From Bacteroides sedimenti (GTDB lineage Bacteria > Bacteroidota > Bacteroidia > Bacteroidales > Bacteroidaceae): 64,000 nucleotides of DNA. A program made the translations under genes and the position numbers. This document shows positions 43,866 through 52,488 of this stretch, piece by piece. The notes below the pieces were generated by a model that was given only the letters and a program-made list of their open reading frames with translations, did no database searches and was not told the DNA's origin. Within the stretch, counting starts at the first letter, position 1; each line of letters begins with the position of its first letter. The DNA lies in NCBI RefSeq assembly GCF_040365225.1, contig NZ_AP028055.1:3596001-3660000 (forward strand). Reading direction: 5' to 3'.

Positions 43866-44599
43866 ATAGTTGAAACTGACTCCTATGCCGATGCCAAGTT
43901 TTCCGGAAAGGTTTTTGGGGGCCATTATTTTTGTCTCAATAACTTCACGGGTATAGGCATCGGTTACTTTATATGTATAATCAACTTTTTGTAAGAATTG
44001 TGTGTAATCAACATCCAAGTTGAAAAGAATCTTTCTATACTTGTAACCCAAACTAATTCCGGGGTTTAAGAAAAGAAGATCGTCAGTTCCCGTCTCACTG
44101 TCACCTGCGGAGTATCTAATTTGATAAAGATTGTTGCCTCCCTTTTCTTTCAGGTTGAAGTCTGAATTCTTTGCCAACATTTCTCCAATACCGAATCCTA
44201 ATCTGGTACGGATAATCCAGTTCTTCTTTTCAATACGGTATGTTCCCCCAACACTTCCGTCAAAAAGAACTACATTGTTGTTTCCATCGAAAAAACTCCC
44301 CAGGTTATAATAACCGTCTGGTATTAATGTTGAAACATCTTTTCCAGAATGTGTTGCAGAAGCTATCTTTAAATCGATGAATGCTCCCCATCGGGAATTA
44401 AAAAAATAGCTTAATCTGCTTTTAATAAAAGGAGAGATTGTTTTGGTGCTTAACAGACAATCCGAGGCATTTCCAAACTTCGGTTCAAACATATTCACAT
44501 TGGCGCCGGTCGTTATATCTATTATTGTGCGTACGGGGTATACTGTTGTTGTGTGTTACAATCGCATCCCATGCCTAGGAAGATAGCTAAGACCAGCAT
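43863..44599 (-). pseudogene. outer membrane beta-barrel protein, frameshifted near its N terminus
   Basis: The main frame (43863-44498 from a GTG) encodes 211 residues of beta-barrel type (YNLGSFFDGNNNVVLFDG, WIIRTRLGFGIGEML) ending GIGIGVSFNY, a membrane-protein C terminus. A separate frame from ATG 44599 gives a signal-like start, MLVLAIFLGMGCDCNTQQQ, then stops at 44522. The two frames meet at a run of four G on the plus strand (44535-44538). One added base there joins them into a continuous protein reading YTPVRTIIDITTGANVNMF. So this is either a one-base frameshift mutation, a phase-variable run, or a sequence error. It directly abuts the yfcE fragment. Confidence 0.65.
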
Positions 44600-44767
44600 T
44601 GATCGTAATAAATATTTTATAGATTTAGATTTAATTGATGTGTAAAGATATCCTTTTATTTCTATAAACGTAAGAATTTAATAAAAACTGCTCTATCTCT
44701 CGTTGAATTATTTTGCAATATCAAATAACTTTCCGTAATTTGCGTTTATAACATAACAATTCAGACT

Positions 44768-45640
44768 ATGAAAGGAATTATTCTTGCCGGCGGAAGCGCA
44801 ACCCGCTTATATCCGCTATCGAAAGCTATATCGAAACAGATAATGCCGGTGTACGATAAACCGATGATTTATTATCCGTTGTCCACATTGATGCTGGCCG
44901 GAATTCGGGAAGTACTGATAATCTCTACTCCCCGCGACCTTCCTATGTTCAGAGAGCTGCTGGGTACTGGAGAAGAGCTAGGCATGAATTTCCAATATAA
45001 AATTCAGGAGAATCCCAACGGACTGGCGCAAGCTTTTGTGCTTGGAGCCGAATTCCTGAACGGTGAACCCGGATGCCTGATTCTGGGCGATAACCTGTTT
45101 TATGGACAAGGGTTTTCAAAAATGCTGGAACGGGCTGCTAGTACCACAAATGGTGCATGCATCTTTGGCTATTATGTAAAAGACCCCAGGGCTTATGGCG
45201 TGGCAGAGTTCGATGAAACCGGAAAGGTGATTTCTCTGGAAGAAAAACCTGAACAACCCAAGAGCAATTATGCGGTGCCGGGGCTCTATTTCTATGACTC
45301 CACAGTGACCGAGAAAGCTGCTAAACTGCAACCTTCGGCTCGTGGAGAATATGAAATTACCGACCTGAACAAGATGTATCTGGAAGAGGGCAGTCTGAAA
45401 GTGGAATTGTTTGGACGCGGATTTGCATGGCTCGATACCGGAAACTGCGACAGCTTGCTGGAAGCATCTAATTTCGTGGCAACCATTCAGAACCGTCAGG
45501 GCTTTTATGTAAGCTGCATCGAAGAGATTGCATGGCGCAACGGATGGATTTCTACCGAACAGCTGCTCACTCTGGGCAAGAAGTTAGATAAAACAGAATA
45601 CGGTAAATATTTGATTGAACTGGCTAAAATAAAAAAATAA
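44768..45640 (+). CDS. rfbA: glucose-1-phosphate thymidylyltransferase
   Basis: Makes dTDP-glucose from dTTP and glucose-1-phosphate. 290 residues. The nucleotide-binding start ILAGGSATRLYPLSKAISKQ (about 5-24) and PMIYYPLSTLMLAGIRE follow the RmlA pattern; LGDNLFYGQGF near 109 and YGVAEFDETG near 145 are also typical. First gene of a four-gene operon with spacing of 3 bases or overlaps. A TAATTTG element at 44736-44742 may be its promoter. Confidence 0.96.
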   Translation: MKGIILAGGSATRLYPLSKAISKQIMPVYDKPMIYYPLSTLMLAGIREVLIISTPRDLPMFRELLGTGEELGMNFQYKIQENPNGLAQAFVLGAEFLNGEPGCLILGDNLFYGQGFSKMLERAASTTNGACIFGYYVKDPRAYGVAEFDETGKVISLEEKPEQPKSNYAVPGLYFYDSTVTEKAAKLQPSARGEYEITDLNKMYLEEGSLKVELFGRGFAWLDTGNCDSLLEASNFVATIQNRQGFYVSCIEEIAWRNGWISTEQLLTLGKKLDKTEYGKYLIELAKIKK

Positions 45641-45643
45641 CAT

Positions 45644-46783
45644 ATGAAAACTTATTTGGTAACCGGAGCTGCCGGATTTATCGGAGCGAACTACTTGAAA
45701 TATATTCTGGCAAAACACACGGACATTAAAGTGGTGGCGCTGGATTTGCTGACTTATGCGGGTAACCTGGGCACTATTGCCAATGACATAGACCATACCC
45801 GTTGCGAATTCGTGAAAGGAGATATTTGCGACCGTGAACTGGCCGACAAACTTTTTGCTGAGTATCAGTTTGATTACGTGGTGAATTTCGCCGCAGAGAG
45901 TCATGTAGACAGAAGTATTGAGAATCCACAGCTTTTTTTGCTGACAAATATCCTTGGGACTCAGAACCTGCTCGATGCCGCACGCCGCTCATGGGTTACC
46001 GGTAAAGACGAACAAGGTTATCCCACCTGGCGAGAAGGGGTACGCTTCCATCAGGTTTCTACCGATGAGGTTTACGGAAGTCTTGGAGAAACAGGCTTCT
46101 TTAAAGAAACAACACCGCTTTGTCCGCACAGCCCATACAGTGCATCAAAAACCAGTGCAGATATGTTTGTGATGGCTTATTTCGATACATATAAAATGCC
46201 GGTCAGCATCACTCGTTGTTCCAATAACTATGGTCCTTACCATTTCCCCGAAAAGCTGATTCCACTCATCATCAAGAATATTCTGGAAGGAAAGAAGCTT
46301 CCGGTTTACGGAGATGGAAAGAACGTACGCGACTGGTTGTATGTAAAAGACCACTGTAAGGCAATTGATATTGTGGTGCGTGATGGACGTGAAGGTGAAG
46401 TATACAACGTGGGCGGACATAACGAGAAGCAGAACATAGAGATTGTGAAGCTAACTATCTCCACCATCCATCAGATGATGACGGAGAATCCGGAATATCG
46501 CCAGGTACTCAAAAGGAAAGAATACAACGAAAAGGGAGAAATCTCTATCGACTGGATAAACGAATCTCTTATTACGTTTGTGACTGACCGTCTTGGTCAT
46601 GACCAACGATATGCAATTGACCCCACTAAGATTACAAATGAACTGGGCTGGTTTCCTCAAACCAAGTTCGAAGTGGGTATTGTGAAAACAATAAAGTGGT
46701 ATCTGGAAAATCAGGCGTGGGTGGAAGAGGTCACCAGCGGCGATTACCAGCATTACTACGAAAAGATGTACGGTGACAGATGA
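45644..46783 (+). CDS. rfbB: dTDP-glucose 4,6-dehydratase
   Basis: Converts dTDP-glucose to dTDP-4-keto-6-deoxyglucose. 379 residues. It has GAAGFIGANYLK (NAD site, about 7-18), the catalytic STDEVYGSLGE (about 138-148), YSASKTSAD (Tyr-X3-Lys) and RCSNNYGPYHFPEKLIPL. It is slightly longer than E. coli RmlB because of short insertions. It lies 3 bases after rfbA and overlaps the aminotransferase by four bases (ATGA). Confidence 0.96.
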   Translation: MKTYLVTGAAGFIGANYLKYILAKHTDIKVVALDLLTYAGNLGTIANDIDHTRCEFVKGDICDRELADKLFAEYQFDYVVNFAAESHVDRSIENPQLFLLTNILGTQNLLDAARRSWVTGKDEQGYPTWREGVRFHQVSTDEVYGSLGETGFFKETTPLCPHSPYSASKTSADMFVMAYFDTYKMPVSITRCSNNYGPYHFPEKLIPLIIKNILEGKKLPVYGDGKNVRDWLYVKDHCKAIDIVVRDGREGEVYNVGGHNEKQNIEIVKLTISTIHQMMTENPEYRQVLKRKEYNEKGEISIDWINESLITFVTDRLGHDQRYAIDPTKITNELGWFPQTKFEVGIVKTIKWYLENQAWVEEVTSGDYQHYYEKMYGDR

Positions 46784-47922
46784 TACAAAGTGACACGCAA
46801 ATCCCCATGGTAGACCTTAAAGGTCAGTACCTGAAAATAAAACCTGAGATTGACAGCGCCATTCAGGATGTAATAGATTCAACCTCATTTATTAACGGTT
46901 TGCCGGTTGGGGAGTTTGCAAATAATTTGGAGAGCTACACCGGGGCACGCCATGTGATACCCGTAGCCAATGGCACCGATGCGCTGCAGATTGCATTAAT
47001 GGCACTGGGGTTGAAACCCGGCGACGAAGTGATTGTTCCGGCTTTTACTTATATTGCCTCGGCAGAAGTGATTGCCTTGCTGGGAATGGTGCCGGTAATG
47101 GTGGATGTGGATTACGATAATTTCAACGTATCGGCGGCTCACATCAGGAAAGCCATTACCAACAAAACAAAAGCGATTATTCCGGTCCACCTGTTCGGAC
47201 AGAGCTGCCCGATGGAGGAAATCCTTCAGCTGGCGGAGGCGAACGACCTGTATGTAATAGAGGATAATGCCCAGTCCATCGGGGCTGTTCATACCTTTAC
47301 TGACGGAAGAGAACAGCAAACCGGTACAATGGGGCACTTTGGCTGCACCTCATTTTTCCCTACCAAGAACCTGGGCTGCATGGGCGATGGCGGTGCATTG
47401 ATGACTAACGACGATGAACTGGCATTCCGGGCAAAGATGATTGCCTCTCATGGCCAATCCAAGAAATACATTCACGATGTAGTAGGTTGCAATTCCCGTC
47501 TTGATACCATTCAGGCGGCTATTCTAAATGTGAAGTTGCACCATCTGAACGACTATATCGAAGCAAGGCAGACAGCTGCCAACCGCTACTACGAAGGTCT
47601 TTTCGACCTCCCTTCGCTGGTTTTGCCTCGAAAGATGCCGTACACCACCCATGTGTTCCATCAGTTTACGCTGAAGGTGACCGATGGCAGCCGTGACGAG
47701 CTGAAAACGTTTCTGGCTTCGCACGGCATACCCAGCATGATTTACTATCCGCTTCCGTTGCAGAGCCAGCAGGCTTTTGCAGATATTGTGCGAGAAGGAG
47801 AGCAGTTAAACACCTCGGAACTACTTTGTCAGCAGGTGCTCTCGTTGCCAATGCACACTGAACTCACGGAAGAAGTGCAGAACTTTATCATCGAAAAGAT
47901 ACGGGAGTATGCAGAGCAGTGA
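46780..47922 (+). CDS. DegT/DnrJ/EryC1/StrS-type sugar aminotransferase
   Basis: 380 residues, PLP-dependent. The substrate-loop start is PMVDLKGQYLKIKPEI; NGTDALQIALMALGLKPGDE is near 67, DNAQSIGAVH near 162, and the PLP lysine is in FFPTKNLGCMGDGGAL (about 189-204). It resembles WbpE/FdtB enzymes that aminate a 3-keto sugar. After RfbA and RfbB the available substrate is the 4-keto sugar, so either this enzyme works at C4 or a 3,4-ketoisomerase is encoded elsewhere. It overlaps the acetyltransferase by 14 bases. Confidence 0.9.
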   Translation: MIQSDTQIPMVDLKGQYLKIKPEIDSAIQDVIDSTSFINGLPVGEFANNLESYTGARHVIPVANGTDALQIALMALGLKPGDEVIVPAFTYIASAEVIALLGMVPVMVDVDYDNFNVSAAHIRKAITNKTKAIIPVHLFGQSCPMEEILQLAEANDLYVIEDNAQSIGAVHTFTDGREQQTGTMGHFGCTSFFPTKNLGCMGDGGALMTNDDELAFRAKMIASHGQSKKYIHDVVGCNSRLDTIQAAILNVKLHHLNDYIEARQTAANRYYEGLFDLPSLVLPRKMPYTTHVFHQFTLKVTDGSRDELKTFLASHGIPSMIYYPLPLQSQQAFADIVREGEQLNTSELLCQQVLSLPMHTELTEEVQNFIIEKIREYAEQ

Positions 47923-48493
47923 GAAAAGCTATTTTGTTCACCAAACGGCGGTGGTCGATTCCGGCTGCCAGATAGGGGAGGGCACAAAAATATGGCATTT
48001 TTCTCATCTGATGACCGGTTGCAAGTTGGGGAAGGGTTGTAACATTGGGCAGAACGTGGTTATTTCTCCACAGGTAGTGTTGGGAAACAACGTGAAGGTT
48101 CAGAATAATGTATCGGTTTATACCGGCGTTACTTGTGAAGACGATGTGTTTCTGGGGCCTTCGTGTGTCTTTACCAACGTAATCAATCCCCGTAGCTTTA
48201 TCAACCGAAAGGAAGAGTTCCGTAAAACCCTGGTGAAACGTGGGGCAACCATCGGTGCCAATGCTACCATTGTCTGCGGAAACTCCATCGGCGAATATGC
48301 CATGATTGGTGCCGGAGCCGTGGTAACCAAAGAGGTTTCCGCTTATGCACTGGTTATGGGAAACCCTGCCCATCAAACAGGATGGGTAAGCCAATATGGT
48401 CACAAACTAACTTTCAACGAACATGGTGAGGCTACCTGTCCCGAAAGTGGGCAGCGATACCTTCTGAAGGAGGGTTCTGTTTCCTGTATTTAA
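47909..48493 (+). CDS. left-handed beta-helix sugar N-acetyltransferase (WbpD/FdtC-like)
   Basis: 194 residues. Hexapeptide repeats run from about 18 to 155 (VVDSGCQIGEGTKIWHFSHL, IGQNVVISPQVVLGNNVKVQ, ATIGANATIVCGNSIGEYAM). HFSHLM near 32 and the loop NPRSFINRKEEF near 92 match WbpD/FdtC enzymes that acetylate the 3-amino group of dideoxy sugars, using acetyl-CoA. It ends the operon and is followed by a terminator. Together with rfbA, rfbB and the aminotransferase it should yield a dTDP-N-acetylamino-6-deoxyhexose for surface glycans. Confidence 0.9.
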   Translation: MQSSEKSYFVHQTAVVDSGCQIGEGTKIWHFSHLMTGCKLGKGCNIGQNVVISPQVVLGNNVKVQNNVSVYTGVTCEDDVFLGPSCVFTNVINPRSFINRKEEFRKTLVKRGATIGANATIVCGNSIGEYAMIGAGAVVTKEVSAYALVMGNPAHQTGWVSQYGHKLTFNEHGEATCPESGQRYLLKEGSVSCI

Positions 48494-48526
48494 TCAAATC
48501 GATTGTAAATCAATAGTATATAAAAG

Positions 48527-48556
48527 AGGTAGTCTTGCAGAAAGGCTACCTTTTTT
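48527..48556 (+). terminator. terminator of the dTDP-amino-sugar operon
   Basis: AGGTAGTCTT and AAGGCTACCT pair around GCAG/A, followed by T6, 33 bases after the stop codon. Confidence 0.85.
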
Positions 48557-48609
48557 AAGCTTTTATCAAAAGATAAAGTTGGCATAGAATGTAGATGTAA
48601 AGTATTTTA

Positions 48610-48744
48610 GTGGCAGTGTGGCAGAGAAAACATTCTTTTTCTCGTTTTGTAAATCGTAAAACCAAAAAAAATCTTTTTGAAGAATTTTCGTTTTTCATTT
48701 TCTGAAACCGGATAAACCTTATTTTTACTGACACTACTGACACT
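48610..48744. repeat. palindromic unit 2A (GTGGCAG arm, ACTGACACT x2 arm)
   Basis: The left arm has TGGCAG twice (48611, 48619). The right arm is ACTGACACT twice at 48727-48735 and 48736-48744. The AT-rich core ends in the box TTTCATTTTCTGAAACCG shared with units B-D. The arms are only partly complementary, so this is the most diverged copy. Confidence 0.7.
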
Positions 48745-48800
48745 AAAATTGTTCACAAAAGAAAGAACGACTCAGGATAAAGTCATTTTCATAACTACCG

Positions 48801-48945
48801 GGGTTGAGAGGGTGGAGTAAAATAGTCCTATTTTCGGTTTCAGAATTTCATATTTGAAAAAAAATATTTTTGAGGATTTTTCAAATTTCATTTTCTGAAA
48901 CCGAAAAACCTTTGTTTTCTCTCCACCCTCTCCACCCTCTCCACC
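48801..48945. repeat. palindromic unit 2B (CTCTCCACC 9-mers)
   Basis: The left arm is GGGTTGAGA then GGGTGGAGT (48801-48818). The right arm is CTCTCCACC three times in tandem (48919-48945). The arms are complementary, and the core carries TTTCATTTTCTGAAACCG. Confidence 0.8.
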
Positions 48946-49135
48946 TAGAGAACGTTCTTGTAGTGATATGTGTCTGATTATCTGTGTTGTAGTTCTTAAA
49001 GACAACCCAAATCAGGGTTAAGAGTTCATTGGTCAACCCATTACAGATTTTAAAGCAACATTAGTCAACCCAAAACTAACGATTAGAGAAATCAGGCCGT
49101 GAATTACCCCGGATAACACTGACAATTACCCCAAT

Positions 49136-49209
49136 CATGTACAAGATTAGGGGGTAATCATGTACAAGATTGCATCCAAACATGTACATGATTGAAGTGA
49201 AACATGTAC
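49136..49209. repeat. four-copy 22-23-bp iteron-like array (CATGTAC core)
   Basis: CATGTACAAGATT or a one-base variant starts at 49136, 49159, 49181 and 49203, spacing 23, 22 and 22. Each is followed by a varied spacer. It sits between units B and C, as the CGGGTGTAC array sits between the units of island 1; both cores contain GTAC. Confidence 0.75.
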
Positions 49210-49610
49210 AAGATTGGGATAATCATTGCCGTTGTTTTGGTTAGTTCTTCCTGTTGTTTTGATTACCTCTTCTCGAATGCAGGATTAGTATATTAGCGCA
49301 GTTCCCTTATCCAACTATTGGATGTTGGTTGCTTACAAACAGCATTGCTTCAACCCACCATAGTTAATAACCCGATTTGTGGGATGATAAAGAAGCTATA
49401 AAATGCTATTCTTTATTAGCCTGTCCCCATTTAACCCGAGTATGCTAAGGTCAACTCACACAACAGAGTAGTGATGTGCTGTATTTATCCGCTCTCAATG
49501 CCTACCCCCCCTCGTTTATATCTCTTTCTAGTGACGTTTTCGTTTGAAAGAATTGCTCTATACCACTTTTAGTCAGATGTAATGTGTTGATTAATAGCTG
49601 TATAAAAAAG

Positions 49611-49751
49611 GGTGGTGTAGATGGTGCACTAAAAACAAGCTTATTACGCTTCCAGAAAATCATATTTAAAAAAAAGTATTTTAGAAGAATTTTCAATTTT
49701 CATTTTCTAAAACCGAAAAACAGTCGTTTTATCTACACCATCTACACCATC
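49611..49751. repeat. palindromic unit 2C (ATCTACACC 9-mers)
   Basis: The left arm is GGTGGTGTA then GATGGTGCA (49611-49628). The right arm is ATCTACACC twice at 49731-49748. The arms are complementary; the core ends TTTCATTTTCTAAAACCG. Confidence 0.8.
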
Positions 49752-49880
49752 GTGAAGCATTGTTAGCCAGTAATGAGCCCAATACTAGGTTTAAAATGGT
49801 AGTGTAAGCAATTGTCTGCCACCGCGAATCTTTTATTTATAAATTATACACCATTGATAATGAGTGAAGTGTACAACAAT

Positions 49881-50020
49881 GGGTGGTAGAGGTGGCAGAG
49901 AAAACAACCCTTTTACCTTTCTGTAAATCGTAAATCGAAAAAAAGTATTTTAGAAGAATTTTTATTTTTCATTTTCTGGAACCGTAAAACACTCTTTTTT
50001 AGTGCCACCTGTGCCACCCC
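49881..50020. repeat. palindromic unit 2D (GTGCCACC(T/C) 9-mers)
   Basis: The left arm is GGGTGGTAG then AGGTGGCAG (49881-49898). The right arm is GTGCCACCT then GTGCCACCC (50002-50019). The arms are complementary; the core ends TTTCATTTTCTGGAACCG. Confidence 0.8.
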
Positions 50021-50314
50021 GCTTTAATCCAGTTGAATAAATATTATATTAAAAGGCTTAAAATGAAATATAATTGTTTACATTTGTTGTTCAGCACATG
50101 AATTTTTCATAACAGTGAATTGTTGATATGTTTATTCTTGAAGAATATAAACCATTAAGTTCAAATAATCCATGAAAAATCTATTAAGGGTAATATATGT
50201 ATTAGGGTTTATTAAATTAGTCTCTTCTTTTTTCTTTGACGAATATGTTCCGTCCTGTCTTAAGACCGGTTTTTTATCAGCTACCCTTTTGGCTCTGTTA
50301 ATTGTACGATAAAA

Positions 50315-50941
50315 ATGAAAAAGGTATATTTTTTGATTATAATTGCTGCTATAAATTTTGGATGTAGAAGAGCCTCCACTGAATTGAGTTTCTTTAAAAA
50401 CATGAATCAATATGCTAAGTTCGATTCTGTAAAAGATAGGTCAATATTGCTTGGAGTTGACTCCATCATGTTGAAACCAATATATTATAAAAATAATATC
50501 CAATATTGTGAGTTGCTTACCCCTAATAAGGGGGTCTTTGATATTAAAGGGATTATCTGGTTGAAAGATAGCATCGTTTATATAAAAACATTGAAAGGTA
50601 AATATTTAGACACAATTAAAACACAGGAGTTGTTTGACTTTAAAGCTAAAAATAAAACATCAGAAGTCTGTTATTTGAATCCATATCCATGTTACTTACT
50701 TATTAATATGCAGGGACGGTACTATAATCCCCAATTAAAGGACAGTATAACGATCTTCAGAATAGAACAAGATTTGAGAATGGGTTATGCTGACCCCTAT
50801 TATATTACAGCATCTTTGAAGCATGGGTTTGTTGAATTTGTTCACTGGACTTCAAATCGTACATATTATATTGATTTTTTGCCGAGTCAGAAAGCTTATG
50901 TGAAAGTGACTAAGAAGAAATATTTATACCTGCTTAAGTAA
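50315..50941 (+). CDS. hypothetical lipoprotein
   Basis: 208 residues. The N terminus MKKVYFLIIIAAINFGCRR has a lipobox-like Cys17, so the protein should be anchored in the envelope. The mature part is rich in Lys, Tyr and Asp, with repeated beta-strand pairs (WLKDSIVYIKTLKGKYLDTI). No domain is recognised. It is the first of a run of small AT-rich genes after repeat island 2 and has no obvious homologue in the window. Confidence 0.6.
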   Translation: MKKVYFLIIIAAINFGCRRASTELSFFKNMNQYAKFDSVKDRSILLGVDSIMLKPIYYKNNIQYCELLTPNKGVFDIKGIIWLKDSIVYIKTLKGKYLDTIKTQELFDFKAKNKTSEVCYLNPYPCYLLINMQGRYYNPQLKDSITIFRIEQDLRMGYADPYYITASLKHGFVEFVHWTSNRTYYIDFLPSQKAYVKVTKKKYLYLLK

Positions 50942-50997
50942 AGATTAGTTCTGCAATAAGTTTTGTTACAAATAAAAATTCGATAAAAATAAATAAA

Positions 50998-51393
50998 TTG
51001 TTATTGATGTTAGGTGTGCTATGTATTGGATTGTTCTTCATGAGTTTTTATTTCACCTACTCAGATAGAAATATTAGAGTTAATGGAACTCTAATTAAAG
51101 CTCCTATTGTGGAATTTTATGGCAGAATATCTAGGCCCAATGGAGGATGTTATGTATTAATAAACGGAATGAAAATTAATGCAGGGAAAATTGATAATCT
51201 AAATTACTCATTAGGTGATTCTATTTTGGTAAGATATATACCTGGGGAATATTGTGTTGTTCAGGAGAGGGTAAATCCTTATCGATATTATTTATATTTT
51301 ACATTAGAAGCCATTCTGCTGATAATTGGGGCTGTGTTGATAAATGAATCATTCAAAGGTAAAAGTATTTGGGAGTATAAGTCAAGAAACTAA
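50998..51393 (+). CDS. small membrane protein with two TM helices, unknown function
   Basis: 131 residues from a TTG at 50998; the ATG at 51007 is also possible. A TM helix lies at about 3-20 and another at about 98-117, with an extracytoplasmic beta-rich domain between (NGTLIKAPIVEFYGRISRPN, YSLGDSILVRYIPGEYCVVQ) and a short basic tail. That arrangement resembles DUF3592-type proteins, but I cannot confirm this. Neighbours are other small envelope proteins. Confidence 0.5.
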   Translation: MLLMLGVLCIGLFFMSFYFTYSDRNIRVNGTLIKAPIVEFYGRISRPNGGCYVLINGMKINAGKIDNLNYSLGDSILVRYIPGEYCVVQERVNPYRYYLYFTLEAILLIIGAVLINESFKGKSIWEYKSRN

Positions 51394-51513
51394 TTTTGAT
51401 TTCGGGGGGAGGTCAGAAGCAGCTAAACTAAGTTCAGCCTCGGTGTAAACTACTGTCACTGATAGTGGTATTAAGTTTATTTTATTAGAACGGAAAATTT
51501 AAAATCGATAATT

Positions 51514-51876
51514 GTGAATTTAAATATTAAAAAGTATATAAATTATATAGTTAATTTAATTATAAGCATTCCTATTCTAGGAATATTGTTTTTTGTCTCA
51601 TCTGTTTCTCTTGCGAGTGCAGAAAGACAGAAAAAAATAATTTCTGATAGTCTTATGGATTATTTTTTTACAAGATTATTAGTTGATTTTGTTATAATAT
51701 TAATTGCTATTCTTATTTTATGGATTGTTAATAAGTTACTTAAATATTGCCTTTCAATAAGTAGCTATAAAAGTAAAATATTATTGTATGAATTTATAAT
51801 TTATTTGCTGGCTTCAATAATGTTTATAATTTTTAAAATTATTTCAGTTCAGAATTATAGCATTCCTCTTAATTAG
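51514..51876 (+). CDS. small multi-pass membrane protein, unknown function
   Basis: 120 residues from a GTG at 51514. Three hydrophobic helices (about 10-30, 50-72 and 88-110), short loops and basic patches (ASAERQKK, SSYKSK). Very AT-rich. No family recognised. The GTG start and the lack of a visible ribosome site lower confidence. Confidence 0.45.
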   Translation: MNLNIKKYINYIVNLIISIPILGILFFVSSVSLASAERQKKIISDSLMDYFFTRLLVDFVIILIAILILWIVNKLLKYCLSISSYKSKILLYEFIIYLLASIMFIIFKIISVQNYSIPLN

Positions 51877-51945
51877 CTGTGGATTTGCAAACTTTCTGTC
51901 CGGAAAAAGTTTGCATGTCCAGTTTAACTATAACATTAAATAATT

Positions 51946-52419
51946 ATGAAAAACTATCTTATATTGTGCTGTTTGCTTTTTCTAAGTTCCTGTTTTATTA
52001 TATCTGGAAGTTATCCTTATGCTGAATACTACAAGTTCGATATGCCAACTGATTCTTTGATTGCAAGGATCAAAGACCTAAAGAAAAATAATCCTCAATA
52101 CAATGTGATTACAACTTTTGAAAATGGAGAAGAAGGTATATACCCAGATCATTATAACAATAATTTCTATATTTGTTATTTCTATGTGAAAAGTATAAAA
52201 ACAACGATGCATTGTGTTATAAATGTCAGCAAAGAGGTGAAAGATGTTCAAACAGAAATTGGTTTTGATGGAGTTACAACATCTCCTAATTTTGCAAGTT
52301 GGAAAACAATAAATTCCAAAGAGCTGAGTAAAGAAGAAAACTTAAAACTGAAAAAGGTTTTTGAACTTGTTATTCTAGATAAACTCGGTGTGTGGAAAAA
52401 AGATTGTTGCTTAAATTAA
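51946..52419 (+). CDS. hypothetical lipoprotein
   Basis: 157 residues. MKNYLILCCLLFLSSCFIIS has a lipobox at LSSC (Cys16). The mature part is hydrophilic, with MPTDSLIARIKDLKKNNPQY near 40 and paired strands after it (FYICYFYVKSIKTTMHCVIN). I cannot assign a family. It starts 69 bases after the preceding membrane gene, in the same orientation. Confidence 0.6.
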   Translation: MKNYLILCCLLFLSSCFIISGSYPYAEYYKFDMPTDSLIARIKDLKKNNPQYNVITTFENGEEGIYPDHYNNNFYICYFYVKSIKTTMHCVINVSKEVKDVQTEIGFDGVTTSPNFASWKTINSKELSKEENLKLKKVFELVILDKLGVWKKDCCLN

Positions 52420-52488
52420 TGATATTTTGATAAAGTATTTGTTTTAAAGGATGTCCTATTATTTAATTAACCAAAAATCAAAAATAAG

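Larger units (their letters stand above)
48557..50314. other. gene-free repeat island 2
   Basis: About 1.75 kb with no credible gene. It contains four palindromic units of 135-145 bases (two on each side) and, between the pairs, a four-copy array with 22-23-base period. The stretch 48946-49130 includes GTCAACCC-type repeats (near 49033 and 49067), and 49216-49600 and 50021-50314 show nothing I recognise. The layout repeats that of island 1 at 5.1-5.9 kb. Confidence 0.6.

Noticed and set aside
47888..48403. 171-codon antisense frame in the sugar acetyltransferase gene
   Set aside because: Shadow of hexapeptide-repeat coding sequence on the other strand.
49136..49209. Possible CRISPR array in island 2
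   Set aside because: Period of 22-23 bases is too short for CRISPR, and the cores are 13-16 bases with loose spacers.
50132..50410. 92-codon minus-strand frame overlapping the start of the lipoprotein gene at 50315
   Set aside because: The overlapping plus-strand gene has a clear lipoprotein signal; the antisense frame has none.
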